DNA of 64,000 bases from Devosia sp. LC5 (GTDB lineage: Bacteria; Pseudomonadota; Alphaproteobacteria; Rhizobiales; Devosiaceae): NCBI RefSeq assembly GCF_000735585.1, contig NZ_JNNO01000014.1, positions 18,506 through 82,505 on the forward strand, read 5' to 3'. Below the pieces are notes generated by a model. The model saw only the letters and a list, made by a program, of their open reading frames with translations, made no database searches and was not told the origin of the DNA. How positions within the stretch are numbered: position 1 is the first letter of the stretch; the number at the start of each line of letters is the position of its first letter. Position numbers and translations under genes: made by a program. Shown here one piece after another: positions 26,040 to 35,195 of this stretch.

Positions 26040-26930
26040 TTACAGCGCCTCGGTCGGGGCGGGGTTGGCGGTGGTCGAAAGGCTTGTGGCGATGAATTCC
26101 CTCACCGCACCCAATTCGCTCACTTCAGGATGGGCAACGAGATACTCCGCGGCCGCCAGGTCGGCGCCTGTCAATTTCACTCCAGCCAGGCGGCTGTCGT
26201 GTCCTAATTCCTTGTCTAGCACGACGCCAAGACCCAACCCGACAGCTACGGCCTCCTTGACGGCCTCCCGGCTCGACAGCTCCAGCTCGCGCTGGATGCT
26301 TACGTCGCGGCTCGTGAGCGCGGTGTCGAAAATACGCTGGGTCATCGACCCATGCTCACGAAGCACAAAGGGCAAGGCTTCAAGCTCGGCGATGTCGATG
26401 GCGTCCCGCAGGGCCCATTCGTGTTCGGCCGGCACCAGCAGCAGCACTTCCTGGTCAGCCAGTTTGTGGCAGACGAGATTGTTGGCCGGGGCAGGGAGGG
26501 TCACAACTGCCAGGTCGACGCGCAACTGGGTGACCAGTTCCAGCAGCTGACTGCTGTTGTTCATGCGCGTTTCGATCTGTACCCCAGGATGGCTGGCGCG
26601 GAACTGCCGGATCAGCGGCATGGCCACATGCGGTCCGCATAAGCCGATGGCAAGGTGCCCGATGCGGAGCTGCTTGCCGTCTTCGAGGCGCGCGGAAACG
26701 TCCTCGAAGCCCTTGATGATCTGGTGCACGTGCGGCAGCAGGTCATTGCCGTCGGCGGTCAGCTCGACGCCGGTGCCGCGCCGGTGGAACAGCCGGCCCC
26801 CGATGGCTTCCTCCAGCGCTCGGACGTGCTGCGTTATCGCCGGCTGGCTGACGCTCAGCGCATGCGCTGCGGCCGAAAAAGTCCCGTGCTGGGCAACGGC
26901 ATGGAAGGCACGCAACTGGGCGAAGTTCAT
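26040..26930 (-). CDS. LysR regulator, aminoethylphosphonate-associated type
   Basis: A 296-aa LysR protein: N-terminal helix-turn-helix (AAHALSVSQPAITQHVRALE) and a C-terminal ligand-binding domain. The late segments REHGSMTQ and SSREAVKEAV, then GLGLGVV, fit the LysR group linked to phosphonate (2-aminoethylphosphonate) catabolism. It is divergent from the transport genes, the usual layout for a LysR activator, and probably binds in the 110-base gap. Confidence 0.88.
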   Translation of the reverse strand: MNFAQLRAFHAVAQHGTFSAAAHALSVSQPAITQHVRALEEAIGGRLFHRRGTGVELTADGNDLLPHVHQIIKGFEDVSARLEDGKQLRIGHLAIGLCGPHVAMPLIRQFRASHPGVQIETRMNNSSQLLELVTQLRVDLAVVTLPAPANNLVCHKLADQEVLLLVPAEHEWALRDAIDIAELEALPFVLREHGSMTQRIFDTALTSRDVSIQRELELSSREAVKEAVAVGLGLGVVLDKELGHDSRLAGVKLTGADLAAAEYLVAHPEVSELGAVREFIATSLSTTANPAPTEAL

Positions 26931-27038
26931 TTTGGTCTCATCGTCAAATAAGTGTCACTTAAATTGCACATGCTATCCATACAGCAAACTTATAACGGTT
27001 GCGCAACTGCCGAGGCAGGAAAATCCAAGGAGACAGTG

Positions 27039-27989
27039 ATGCGTCCAGTTCTTTTCACCACAGCAGCGGCCATTGGCCTGCTGCTCGCCGCCAGTGCCCA
27101 GGCCCAGGATCTGGTGATCTATGATGCGTCCGAAGATGTCGGCGCAGCGCTGACGGCGGCTTTCAGTGCCGCTCATCCCGAAATCAAGCTTCAGGTCGTG
27201 TCAGGCTCGACCGGCCCGATCACCGAGCGCGCCATTGCCGAAATGGGCAATCCGCAGGCCGACGTGGTCTATCTGGTCAACAATGTCGCGCTCGAGCAGC
27301 TTAAGAATGCCGGCGTGTTCGAGCCCTATGCGCCTGCTGGTACCGAGATTCGCGACGAATTCCGCGACCCCGACGATTTCTATACCCGCTACTTCGCCAC
27401 CACGATGTGCATGGTGGTCAATCGTGACCGCCTGGCCGACAAGGGCCTGCCCATGCCCGCCACTTGGGAAGACCTGATCAAGCCGGCCTACAAGAACGAG
27501 ATCGCCATGCCCTCGCCTATGCAGTCGGGCACCGGCACCACCATTCTTGCCACTTTCGTCGACGCCTTTGGCTGGCCCTTCGTCGAAAATCTGCATGAAA
27601 ACGTCTATCAATATTCCGATGGCGGTTCGGGCGGTGCACAGCTTGCCGGTACGGGCGAAGTCACCATCGGCCTGTCCTACGACACCACCTGCTTTGCCAC
27701 CCAATCCTCGGGCCGTCCGGTCGACGTGGTCTTTGGCCGAATTACCCCCAACACCAGCGAAGGCGGCGGTCTGGTTGCCGGCGCGCAGCATCCGGAAGAG
27801 GCCAAGATTTTCCTCGACTGGCTCGCCAGCAAGGGTGCCGCTGAAATCCTCGGCGGCCTGGTCGGTGCGACTGCGGTGCCAGGATATGGCCTCGTCGATC
27901 TGGACACCGTCACCACCTGGAACATGCGCCGCCCAGTCGATATCGAGGCGTTCCGCCGCGAATGGGCCGAAAAGTTCGTCAACAACTGA
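27039..27989 (+). CDS. ABC substrate-binding protein, Fe3+/2-aminoethylphosphonate (FutA/AepX-like) family
   Basis: A signal peptide (about 1-22, cut after AQAQ) leads a 316-aa type 2 binding protein with LVIYDASED at the mature start and a MCMVVNRDRL segment. AAGGAG six bases before the ATG supports the start at 27039. The family includes iron(III) and 2-aminoethylphosphonate binders. The LysR and aminotransferase-like neighbours favour the phosphonate. Confidence 0.82.
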   Translation: MRPVLFTTAAAIGLLLAASAQAQDLVIYDASEDVGAALTAAFSAAHPEIKLQVVSGSTGPITERAIAEMGNPQADVVYLVNNVALEQLKNAGVFEPYAPAGTEIRDEFRDPDDFYTRYFATTMCMVVNRDRLADKGLPMPATWEDLIKPAYKNEIAMPSPMQSGTGTTILATFVDAFGWPFVENLHENVYQYSDGGSGGAQLAGTGEVTIGLSYDTTCFATQSSGRPVDVVFGRITPNTSEGGGLVAGAQHPEEAKIFLDWLASKGAAEILGGLVGATAVPGYGLVDLDTVTTWNMRRPVDIEAFRREWAEKFVNN

Positions 27990-29098
27990 TGCTCGACCAG
28001 GTCGAACACAAGCTCGAAGCGCGGCCCGCCCAAAAGGGTGGGCCGCACCTTCGCATCGATGCGCTGAGCAAGAGCTTCGGCGACACTCGCGCGGTCGATT
28101 CCGTCGGGCTCAGCATCGCCAAGGGCGAATTTGTCACCCTGCTGGGCGATTCCGGCTGCGGCAAGACCACGCTGCTGCGCATGATTGCGGGTTTTACCGC
28201 GCCCGATACCGGCCGCATCTGGCGGCAGGATATCGATGTGACCTACATGCCGCCGGCGGCACGACGGATGGGATTTGTCTTTCAGTCCTATGCGCTTTTT
28301 CCCACCAAGACCGCCGCACAGAATATTGCCTTCGCCCCGCGGATGGCGGGCAAGCGCCGCGCCGAGGTCGATCAAAGGGTCCGGCAACTGGCAACCCTGG
28401 TCGAGATCGACCAACTCCTTGATCGATACCCGCACGAACTGAGCGGCGGCCAGCAGCAACGCGTGGCGCTGGCGCGGGCCCTCGCCGCCGAACCCGAAAT
28501 CCTGTTGCTCGATGAGCCCATGTCAGCACTCGACGCGCGCATCCGGGCCAAGCTGCGCACCGAACTGCGCGGACTGGTGGACCGGTTGGGCATGACGGCG
28601 CTTTATGTGACCCATGACCAGGAGGAGGCCCTGGCGTTGTCCGACCGGGTGGCTGTGATGCGCGCCGGCCGCATCGAGCAGGTCGGCACCCCCGGGGAAA
28701 TCTACCACCGACCACGCTCGCGCTTCGTCGCCGAGTTCATCGGCACGTCCAACCTCCTGGCCGGTACGGTCGAGGCCGGCGGGCTGCGCATCAATGATGC
28801 CTTGTGGTCGGTGAACACCCATGGCGCCAGGATGGGCGATCTGATCACCGTATTGGTTCGCCCCGAACATCTTTCCATCGCGGCTGTCGCCGGGGCCGAT
28901 ACCATGACCGGCACGGTCATTTCCGCGACCTTTCTGGGCGCCACCCGCCGGTTGACGGTGCGCTGTGATAATGGGCTTCACCTGCTGGTTGAGGAACCAT
29001 CGACAGCGGCGACCGGCAATCGCATTGGCGAGGGCCGCATTCACCTCCGCCCAGACCATGCCCATGTCGTGCCGCTCGATCGCGAGGCATCCTGGTGA
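27989..29098 (+). CDS. ABC transporter ATPase, Fe3+/2-aminoethylphosphonate type
   Basis: A 369-aa PotA/FbpC-like ATPase with Walker A GDSGCGKTT, Q-loop FVFQSYALFP, signature LSGGQQQR, Walker B ILLLDEP and H-loop YVTHDQ, then a TOBE domain. Its ATG overlaps the stop of the binding-protein gene (TGATG). There is no clear ribosome site, so translation is probably coupled. Confidence 0.88.
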   Translation: MLDQVEHKLEARPAQKGGPHLRIDALSKSFGDTRAVDSVGLSIAKGEFVTLLGDSGCGKTTLLRMIAGFTAPDTGRIWRQDIDVTYMPPAARRMGFVFQSYALFPTKTAAQNIAFAPRMAGKRRAEVDQRVRQLATLVEIDQLLDRYPHELSGGQQQRVALARALAAEPEILLLDEPMSALDARIRAKLRTELRGLVDRLGMTALYVTHDQEEALALSDRVAVMRAGRIEQVGTPGEIYHRPRSRFVAEFIGTSNLLAGTVEAGGLRINDALWSVNTHGARMGDLITVLVRPEHLSIAAVAGADTMTGTVISATFLGATRRLTVRCDNGLHLLVEEPSTAATGNRIGEGRIHLRPDHAHVVPLDREASW

Positions 29099-31224
29099 GC
29101 CCGATTGTGCGCCGGCTGCCCGGCATTGTCGCAGCATCGCTGGTATCGCTACTGCTGCTTGTCTTCATCGTCGTGCCGGTGGGGTTGGTCCTGATCAAGA
29201 GCTTCGACAATAGCGGGCCGCTGCCCCATTGGCGGCTCGCCGCGATTACGCAGGAGGCTCTGGATCTGCTGCCCGCAAGTGAGCGCGCGACATCGATCGA
29301 GGGCTGGGTCGCCGCTTCCACCTTGCCCGAGCGCGTCGAGGCGACGGCGGTGGCTTATGAACTGGCGGGCTACGAGCCGAACTGGAACACCGCACACCCG
29401 TTTGAACACCAGCAAACTGCCATCGAAACAGCGCTGGCTGCTCTGCCTGTGGCCGATCGACAGGCAGTGGACGATGCCTTTCCCGTGGCCCATATCATGC
29501 TGCACAAGCGCATCGCACTGGCCTTTGCCGTGCGGGACCAGCTTTCTGTTGATGGTTTCAACCGGCTGCGCGCTGCGACCGATGAGCGCTACGGCCTCGC
29601 CAATTATGTGGCTGTCATCGCCGATTCCTATCTGCGCAAGGCCGCCGCCAACAGCGTCACGTTGGCGTTGATTTCAGTGCTGACGACGGTGAGCATCGCC
29701 TATGCCATCGTCTACGGTCTCAATCGCGGCGGCATCGCCAATCCCACGCTGACCCGCAATATCCTGCTGCTTCCCCTGGTGGCGCCGCCCATTCTGGTGG
29801 CGACGGCGACCACCATGCTGTTTGGCCGCCGCGGGCTCATTACATACACCCTGTTTGAACAGACGCTGGGCATCAGCGATGCCGATACGTTCAATGTCTA
29901 TGGGCCACTCGGCATCATCATTGCGCAGACCCTGTCATTCCTGCCTACGACGCTGATCGTGCTCGACAACGCCATGCGGCGGCAGGATGGACGGCTGGAA
30001 GAGGCGGCGTTGATGCTGGGGGCAGGGCGCCTGGCGCTGTTTCGCAATGTCACCCTGCCACTGAGCTGGCCGGGCCTGAAGCGTGCCGTCGTGCTGGTTT
30101 TTATCCAGAGCCTCACCGACTTCGGCAATCCGATGATCCTTGGCCGCGACACGCCGGTGCTGGCCGGCGTGATCTACAATGAGATCACCGGCTTCCAGAA
30201 CACGCCGCTCGCCTCGGCCATCTGCCTGTGGCTGATCGTGCCATCATTGCTGCTTTATTTGGCGCTCGAGCAATTCGGCCGCCGCAAGCGCTATGTCAGC
30301 AACGATGCCGGTACCCCCGCCGAGCAGAAGCAGCCCCTTGCCGTGCGCGTTGGACTGACCGGGCTTGCCGGATTCTTCTGTATACTGATCGCCGCCATCT
30401 ATCTGGTGATGATCCTGGGATCGGTAACCCGCATCTGGGGTGTCGACTGGACCTTCACCCTGGCCTACTTCACGCCCGAAGGCCTGAGTGCAGGCATGGA
30501 CGGGACGGGGTATGGCTCTCGCGACGGTGGGCTTTCCGAGGTCTGGAATAGCGTCCGCGTTGCGGCCATCGCGGCGCCGATCGGTGGCCTTCTGGCCCTG
30601 GCAATTGGCTATGTCGCCGAGCGGCTCCGGCCACCATTGGGCGATGCCATCGCCTTCCAGGCGCTGATCCCGGCGATCCTGCCAGGCATCATCTTCGGCG
30701 TCGGCTACATCATCGCCTTCAATGCACCCTTCGGTATCAAGCAATTGTCGCTGACCGGCACCGAGGCAATCATCGTCATCAACATCATGTTCGGCAATCT
30801 CTATGTCGGCGTGCTAGCAGCGCGGGCCGCGTTGCAGCGGATCGACCAGTCGGTGGACGAGGCGGCCGAAAGCCTGGGGGCGGGCATGATCCGCCGGTTT
30901 TGGGAAGTCACCCTTCCCATGCTCCGCATCGCGGCGCTGCTGGGCGTGCTCTATGTGTTTATTGACGGTTTGACCACGCTCTCTTCGATCATCTTCCTCG
31001 TCAGCGGCAGCACCGACCTGGCATCGGTCGCCATCTTCAATGCCGCCAGCTCATCCAACTACGGCTACGCCGCTGCCAAAAGCGTTGGACTGCTGGTGGT
31101 TTCGGCCCTGGCCATGGCCATCGTCGTCTGGGTCGAGCGCGGCACGCGGCGGGCGCAGGGGCTGGGCAGCGGATCAAAGCAACAGCAGCAACTGAGCGTC
31201 GTCGGCGCAGGAGCCACTTTCTGA
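29095..31224 (+). CDS. Two-domain ABC permease, Fe3+/2-aminoethylphosphonate type
   Basis: A 709-aa inner-membrane protein starting with GTG that overlaps the ATPase stop. Two permease halves of about six segments each are fused, with EAA-type motifs (EEAALMLGAG and DEAAESLGAG). Between the first membrane segment and the first half is a soluble region of about 150 residues (roughly 40-190), probably periplasmic. The size is above the ~550 aa of plain two-domain members. Confidence 0.88.
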   Translation: MSPIVRRLPGIVAASLVSLLLLVFIVVPVGLVLIKSFDNSGPLPHWRLAAITQEALDLLPASERATSIEGWVAASTLPERVEATAVAYELAGYEPNWNTAHPFEHQQTAIETALAALPVADRQAVDDAFPVAHIMLHKRIALAFAVRDQLSVDGFNRLRAATDERYGLANYVAVIADSYLRKAAANSVTLALISVLTTVSIAYAIVYGLNRGGIANPTLTRNILLLPLVAPPILVATATTMLFGRRGLITYTLFEQTLGISDADTFNVYGPLGIIIAQTLSFLPTTLIVLDNAMRRQDGRLEEAALMLGAGRLALFRNVTLPLSWPGLKRAVVLVFIQSLTDFGNPMILGRDTPVLAGVIYNEITGFQNTPLASAICLWLIVPSLLLYLALEQFGRRKRYVSNDAGTPAEQKQPLAVRVGLTGLAGFFCILIAAIYLVMILGSVTRIWGVDWTFTLAYFTPEGLSAGMDGTGYGSRDGGLSEVWNSVRVAAIAAPIGGLLALAIGYVAERLRPPLGDAIAFQALIPAILPGIIFGVGYIIAFNAPFGIKQLSLTGTEAIIVINIMFGNLYVGVLAARAALQRIDQSVDEAAESLGAGMIRRFWEVTLPMLRIAALLGVLYVFIDGLTTLSSIIFLVSGSTDLASVAIFNAASSSNYGYAAAKSVGLLVVSALAMAIVVWVERGTRRAQGLGSGSKQQQQLSVVGAGATF

Positions 31225-32474
31225 TGATCGAACGTGATGTGCTCGGTACCGCCAGTGCCGCCCTCGTTGGCCGCGACGCCGCCGTGTTTTTTCATCAAGA
31301 CGGGTCGAGCCCCTGCCTGGCTGCGCTCCGACATGTGTCGGGCAGCTGGATCGAGGATATGGATGGCCGGCGCTATCTCGACCTCCACGGCAATACCGCC
31401 CACCATATCGGCCACGCGCATCCGGAACTGGTTGCCGTGCTCAAGGCGCAACTTGACGAACTGACCTTCTCGCCGCGCCGTTATGCCAACGAGCCGGCGA
31501 CCGAACTCGCGGAGCTGTTGACGGCGCAATGGCCCGACGGACCGGCCAAGGTTCTGTTCACCACCGGCGGATCTGACGCCATCGAATTGGCGATGAAATT
31601 GGCGCGGGTGGTGACGGGGCGCAGCGCGACAGTCTCGCTCGAGGGCTGCTATCACGGCCATGGGCTAGGCGCCTTTGGATTATCGCGTGCTGAACCGGAC
31701 AGGCGTCTGGGGAGTTTCCTGCCAGACCGTGTGCATGTCCGCCCCTATTGGAAGTACGGCGCGGCGGCGATGATTGAGGATATTGAGCGGGCGCTGCGCG
31801 AGACGCCGGGCGGTGTCGCCGCGATAATCGCCGAACCGATACGGTCCAATTGCCACGTCCCTTCCCTCGAGCTATGGCCCGAGGTTCGACGGCTCTGCGA
31901 CGCCGCCGGCACGCTGCTGATCTTTGACGAGATTCCGTCGGGTCTGGGCAAGACCGGCCGCTTCTTCGCCTTCGAGCACTTTGACGCGCGACCCGATATG
32001 GTCGTGCTGGGCAAGGCGCTGGGCGGCGGCATGCTGCCGATCGCAGCTGTGCTCGCCGATGCCCGTTTCGACATCGCCCCTGAGCTGGATCTGGGTCATT
32101 ATACGCACGAGAAGAATCCGCTCACCACCAGGGCAGCACTGACCTGCCTACGTATCATCTTGCGCGACCGGTTGCCGGCACGTACGGCACGACTGGAGCA
32201 GGCGGTCCGCGAAGGGGTCGCGGAACTGGCCCGGAGTATGCCGGCGATCCGTTCTGTGCGTGGGAAGGGTCTGCTCCTTGCCATCGAACTCGACCAGCAG
32301 GCTTTGGCCGGCGTTTCCGAAGCTAGGCTGCTGCAGGCGTTGCTCGACCACGGCGTCTCCACCACCACCAAGGGTAGAGATGCGCTGGGCTTTTCACCGC
32401 CGATGACGATAAGCGACGATGAGCTTGTCACAGCCCTTAACGGTATCGCGATCGCAGTGAGGTCGGTGATCTGA
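31224..32474 (+). CDS. Class III aminotransferase-fold PLP enzyme, possible AEP-pathway lyase (PbfA-like)
   Basis: A 416-aa PLP-dependent fold type I protein with FTTGGSDAIE (phosphate-binding), LIFDEIPSG (cofactor-contacting Asp) and VVLGKALGGGM (Schiff-base Lys). The segment LHGNTAHHIGHAHPE and the early FFHQ resemble the group containing (R)-1-hydroxy-2-aminoethylphosphonate ammonia-lyase (PbfA). The PLP family is clear. The lyase assignment rests on those segments and on the phosphonate-type importer overlapping it (TGATG). An ordinary omega-transaminase is the alternative. No phosphonatase gene (phnX) is in the window. Confidence 0.75.
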   Translation: MIERDVLGTASAALVGRDAAVFFHQDGSSPCLAALRHVSGSWIEDMDGRRYLDLHGNTAHHIGHAHPELVAVLKAQLDELTFSPRRYANEPATELAELLTAQWPDGPAKVLFTTGGSDAIELAMKLARVVTGRSATVSLEGCYHGHGLGAFGLSRAEPDRRLGSFLPDRVHVRPYWKYGAAAMIEDIERALRETPGGVAAIIAEPIRSNCHVPSLELWPEVRRLCDAAGTLLIFDEIPSGLGKTGRFFAFEHFDARPDMVVLGKALGGGMLPIAAVLADARFDIAPELDLGHYTHEKNPLTTRAALTCLRIILRDRLPARTARLEQAVREGVAELARSMPAIRSVRGKGLLLAIELDQQALAGVSEARLLQALLDHGVSTTTKGRDALGFSPPMTISDDELVTALNGIAIAVRSVI

Positions 32475-32784
32475 GTAAACGACAGCATCTGGCTATATCG
32501 GCGTGCTCGCGACCGCATGACCAAGGTGCAAACTGGGCGTCGCTGGACCGCTATTGTGAACAACTAACGTCCGAGCCGTGGCCCAAGCATTGACGAGGTC
32601 TCACAAGCTGGTTTTTAGCAGCAGTTGCTGTAGGCAGTGGAGGAACAAACCGCCAGCCACTGCAAGGGGGACTTGTGATTGCTGCCCAGCAGGCGGGGAT
32701 TCTGCGGTCTGTCCGCCGCTCGCGAGTGCTCGACGCTAACCGGCGTCTCGTGAGATTCGCATAACATGCGGTCTAGAATGGCAG
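32475..32784. other. Intergenic, no gene recognised; right edge of AEP locus
   Basis: About 310 bases after the PLP enzyme. It carries the second copy of the 27-base repeat; no gene or terminator is seen. Confidence 0.4.
32754..32780 (+). repeat. Imperfect direct repeat, right copy flanking the AEP locus
   Basis: Starts GATTCGCATAA and matches 25993-26019 at about 24 of 27 bases in the same orientation, directly before the PQQ-dehydrogenase remnant. Confidence 0.6.
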
Positions 32785-33060
32785 TTACCAACCCCGTTTC
32801 TGCCATTCCGCGTTGATTTGGAAAATCCCGAAAGCGGTGGCCAGTTCGCTGGCCAGGACCGTGCCACCCGCCGTCAGGGCGACGAACTGGTCACCGCTTT
32901 CGGCACCGATATTGGACATCGGAGTGGCGGTGGCGCCGGTTGGCAGGTCCACGCGCGAGAGTTCCTCGCCCGTCTCTGTGGAAAGGGCGCGGAAATAGCC
33001 GTCCTGGGAACCGGCGGCCTGTTCGACCTCACTCGTGGCAATCTGTAGCCACAGACGACT
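32785..33060 (-). pseudogene. C-terminal remnant of a PQQ-dependent (glucose) dehydrogenase
   Basis: About 92 codons read GYFRALSTETGEELSR, then TGATATPMSN and QFVALTAGG, which match the last propeller blade of membrane quinoprotein dehydrogenases. There is no start and the rest of the roughly 600-800-aa protein is missing. The fragment begins directly after the TAG that ends the TonB-receptor remnant, so the two were joined by deletion. Confidence 0.6.
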
Positions 33061-34342
33061 CTAGAAGCTGAACGAAGCAGACACCTTGAATGTACGGGGT
33101 GCACCCGCGGCGAGAAAACCACGGGCTGACGAGGCCCAGTAGTTCTGGTCGAAGACATTCTCGATAGCCGCTTTCAGTTCCACCGGTTGTCCGGATGGTC
33201 CTTCGACCTCGTAACGCATGCCGACGTCGAAGCGCGTCCAATCTGATACTTCTTGGGTGTTGGCCTGATCATAGAACGCGCTACCGCTATAGATCACTCG
33301 GCCGGTTAGGGTAAGGCCGGGCGTAATCCAGGGCACGTCATACTCGCCGTAAAGACTGAGGGCTACCTGAGGCACACCCGTCACTTGGTTGCCATCGTAA
33401 AGTCCTCCCTGGGTCCGTGCCAGTTGGGCGTCCATGAACGTTACGCCGCCGAGCACGCGAAGCCCCTCGAAGGGTTCGCCATAGGCAGACAATTCAATGC
33501 CGCGATTAACCTGCAAGCCATCAAGGCCAAAGGCTCCGCCCGGAGCCGTGAAGCCATTGGGTTGTTCGATCTCGAACAGCGAAGCCGTTAGCAGAACGGA
33601 TCCGGTATCGTATTTGACGCCGATTTCCCGTTGCGTGTTAACGACAGGGGGGGAACATTTCACCGCTATTGGTTGCCGCAGCCGGTGCAATCAGGCCCTC
33701 GGTCAAACCCTCGACATAGTTCCCATAGACGGAGAAGTTGTCGGTGATGCCCACCGAAGCCGCGATGCCGGGGCTGAAACGCCCGCCCTCGTAAAGATAG
33801 GTGCTTGTTCCAATCGGACCACGATCCGGTCGCGTATTGAAGCTCTCCGAACGCATTTCCTGATAGCGTCCGCCAAGCGTGAGCTGGAACCGATCGTCAG
33901 CAAAAGAAAGAGTGTCGCTGACTGCTACACTGGTGGCCAACAGGTTTGCAAATAATGGCAAATTGTCCGAACGCGGAAAGCCACTTGTGTCCACCGAACC
34001 GTCGGGAAGATAGACCGGCGCATAAATATTGGTGGGGTATGTTCCGGGAAGGATGATGGAGGCCGGAGCAAAGCCGCCACGATAGTTTTCGTTGAGCGCC
34101 CGCGCTACCGAGACGTTGAACTGGTGGCCGACAGGACCGGTGTCGAATTCCGAACGCAGGCCGATCTCACCCGAAAAGCCTTGGATCTGCTGCGGCTGAA
34201 TGGCAAGTGTGGCCTGTGCGGCGCCACTTGCGTCGATGATCCGGTGGGACGAGGATACGAAGTCCTCGCGGTAGCGGCTGACGCCGCCGGCAGCATAGAT
34301 CGTGGTATTTGGCAGCACGTCGAATTCGACCCGGCCGGCCAA
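33061..34342 (-). pseudogene. TonB-dependent (siderophore-type) receptor, truncated and frameshifted
   Basis: Two frames together give about 430 residues of an outer-membrane beta-barrel, ending with the classic FxVSASFSF-type terminal strand. Segments such as RVEFDVLPNTT, SVYGNYVEGL and IENVFDQNYW are typical of FhuA-like receptors. The frames split at a run of seven G (33647-33653, C on the coding strand); six would restore the reading frame. The signal, plug domain and first strands are missing upstream of about 34380. It is therefore dead even without the frameshift. Confidence 0.75.
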
Positions 34343-34595
34343 CCGCGTCGATCTCTGGACGATCGCAAAGACATTGTGGACTTGCCAGCATGGACAGCTT
34401 TCCGCTGCCGTCTATCCTTTGGCGGCTGCAGCACTGATATGGCTGCAGATCGGCGTCGGGCTGTTGGCTCCGCCATGTCACGCGGCGCGGATGGATGGGT
34501 TCAATCCGTAGGCACCGAAGCGGGACTTCCGGCCGTCCTAGAGATGCGATTGCCGCGAAGCGCCGACTGAACAAGTAACCGCAACGGAGAACGGC

Positions 34596-35195
34596 ATGTC
34601 TGACCATCCTGGAAAAATCTCTCGTCGAACATTTATGCGCGGCACTGCCACGGTCGCGGCCGGTGTCGCGGTCATAGGAGCGCCCACCGAAGCCGGCGCA
34701 CAGGATCTGGCGCCGAGCCGATTCAGTTCCTCCGTCACCGTGCGTTTCGAGATCAATGGGGTCGACCATGTTCTCGATGTTGAGCCGCGCACCACTCTGC
34801 TCGATGCGGTGCGCGAGCGGCTGCAACTGACCGGGACGAAGAAGGGCTGCAACCGCGGCGAATGCGGGGCCTGCACAGTGCTGATGGATGACCGAAGGGT
34901 AAATTCCTGCCTCATCCTTGCCGCGTCGACCGACGGTCGGAAGATTACGACGATCGAAGGCCTGGCGGACGGACCGGTATTGCATCCCGTCCAGCAGGCC
35001 TTCATCGATCATGACGCTTTCCAGTGCGGCTTCTGCACCTCCGGCCAAATCATGTCGGCGGTCGGCTGCATCGCGGAAGGGCATGCGGGGTCCAATGCCG
35101 AAATTCGCGAGTGGATGAGCGGCAACCTCTGTCGCTGCTCGGCCTATCCACAGATCGCTGCCGCGGTCGAAGCGGCTGCCGGGGAGATCGTCTGA
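34596..35195 (+). CDS. paoA: Aldehyde oxidoreductase (xanthine oxidase family) 2Fe-2S subunit, PaoA/YagT-like
   Basis: A 199-aa protein with a Tat leader (RR at 10-11 in SRRTFMRG, then a hydrophobic stretch). It has two [2Fe-2S] sets: Cys85, 90, 93, 105 and Cys144, 147, 179, 181. In the PaoABC enzyme this subunit carries electrons from the molybdenum site to FAD and its Tat leader exports the whole complex to the periplasm. Its stop overlaps the FAD-subunit start (TGATG). Confidence 0.9.
   Translation: MSDHPGKISRRTFMRGTATVAAGVAVIGAPTEAGAQDLAPSRFSSSVTVRFEINGVDHVLDVEPRTTLLDAVRERLQLTGTKKGCNRGECGACTVLMDDRRVNSCLILAASTDGRKITTIEGLADGPVLHPVQQAFIDHDAFQCGFCTSGQIMSAVGCIAEGHAGSNAEIREWMSGNLCRCSAYPQIAAAVEAAAGEIV

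Noticed and set aside
27039..31224. Importer assigned to iron(III)
   Set aside because: The family alone allows it, but the phosphonate-type LysR and the coupled PLP enzyme fit aminoethylphosphonate better. It is not excluded.
25993..32780. AEP locus as a classical transposon
   Set aside because: No transposase or integrase gene lies inside, and the repeats are direct and imperfect rather than terminal inverted repeats.
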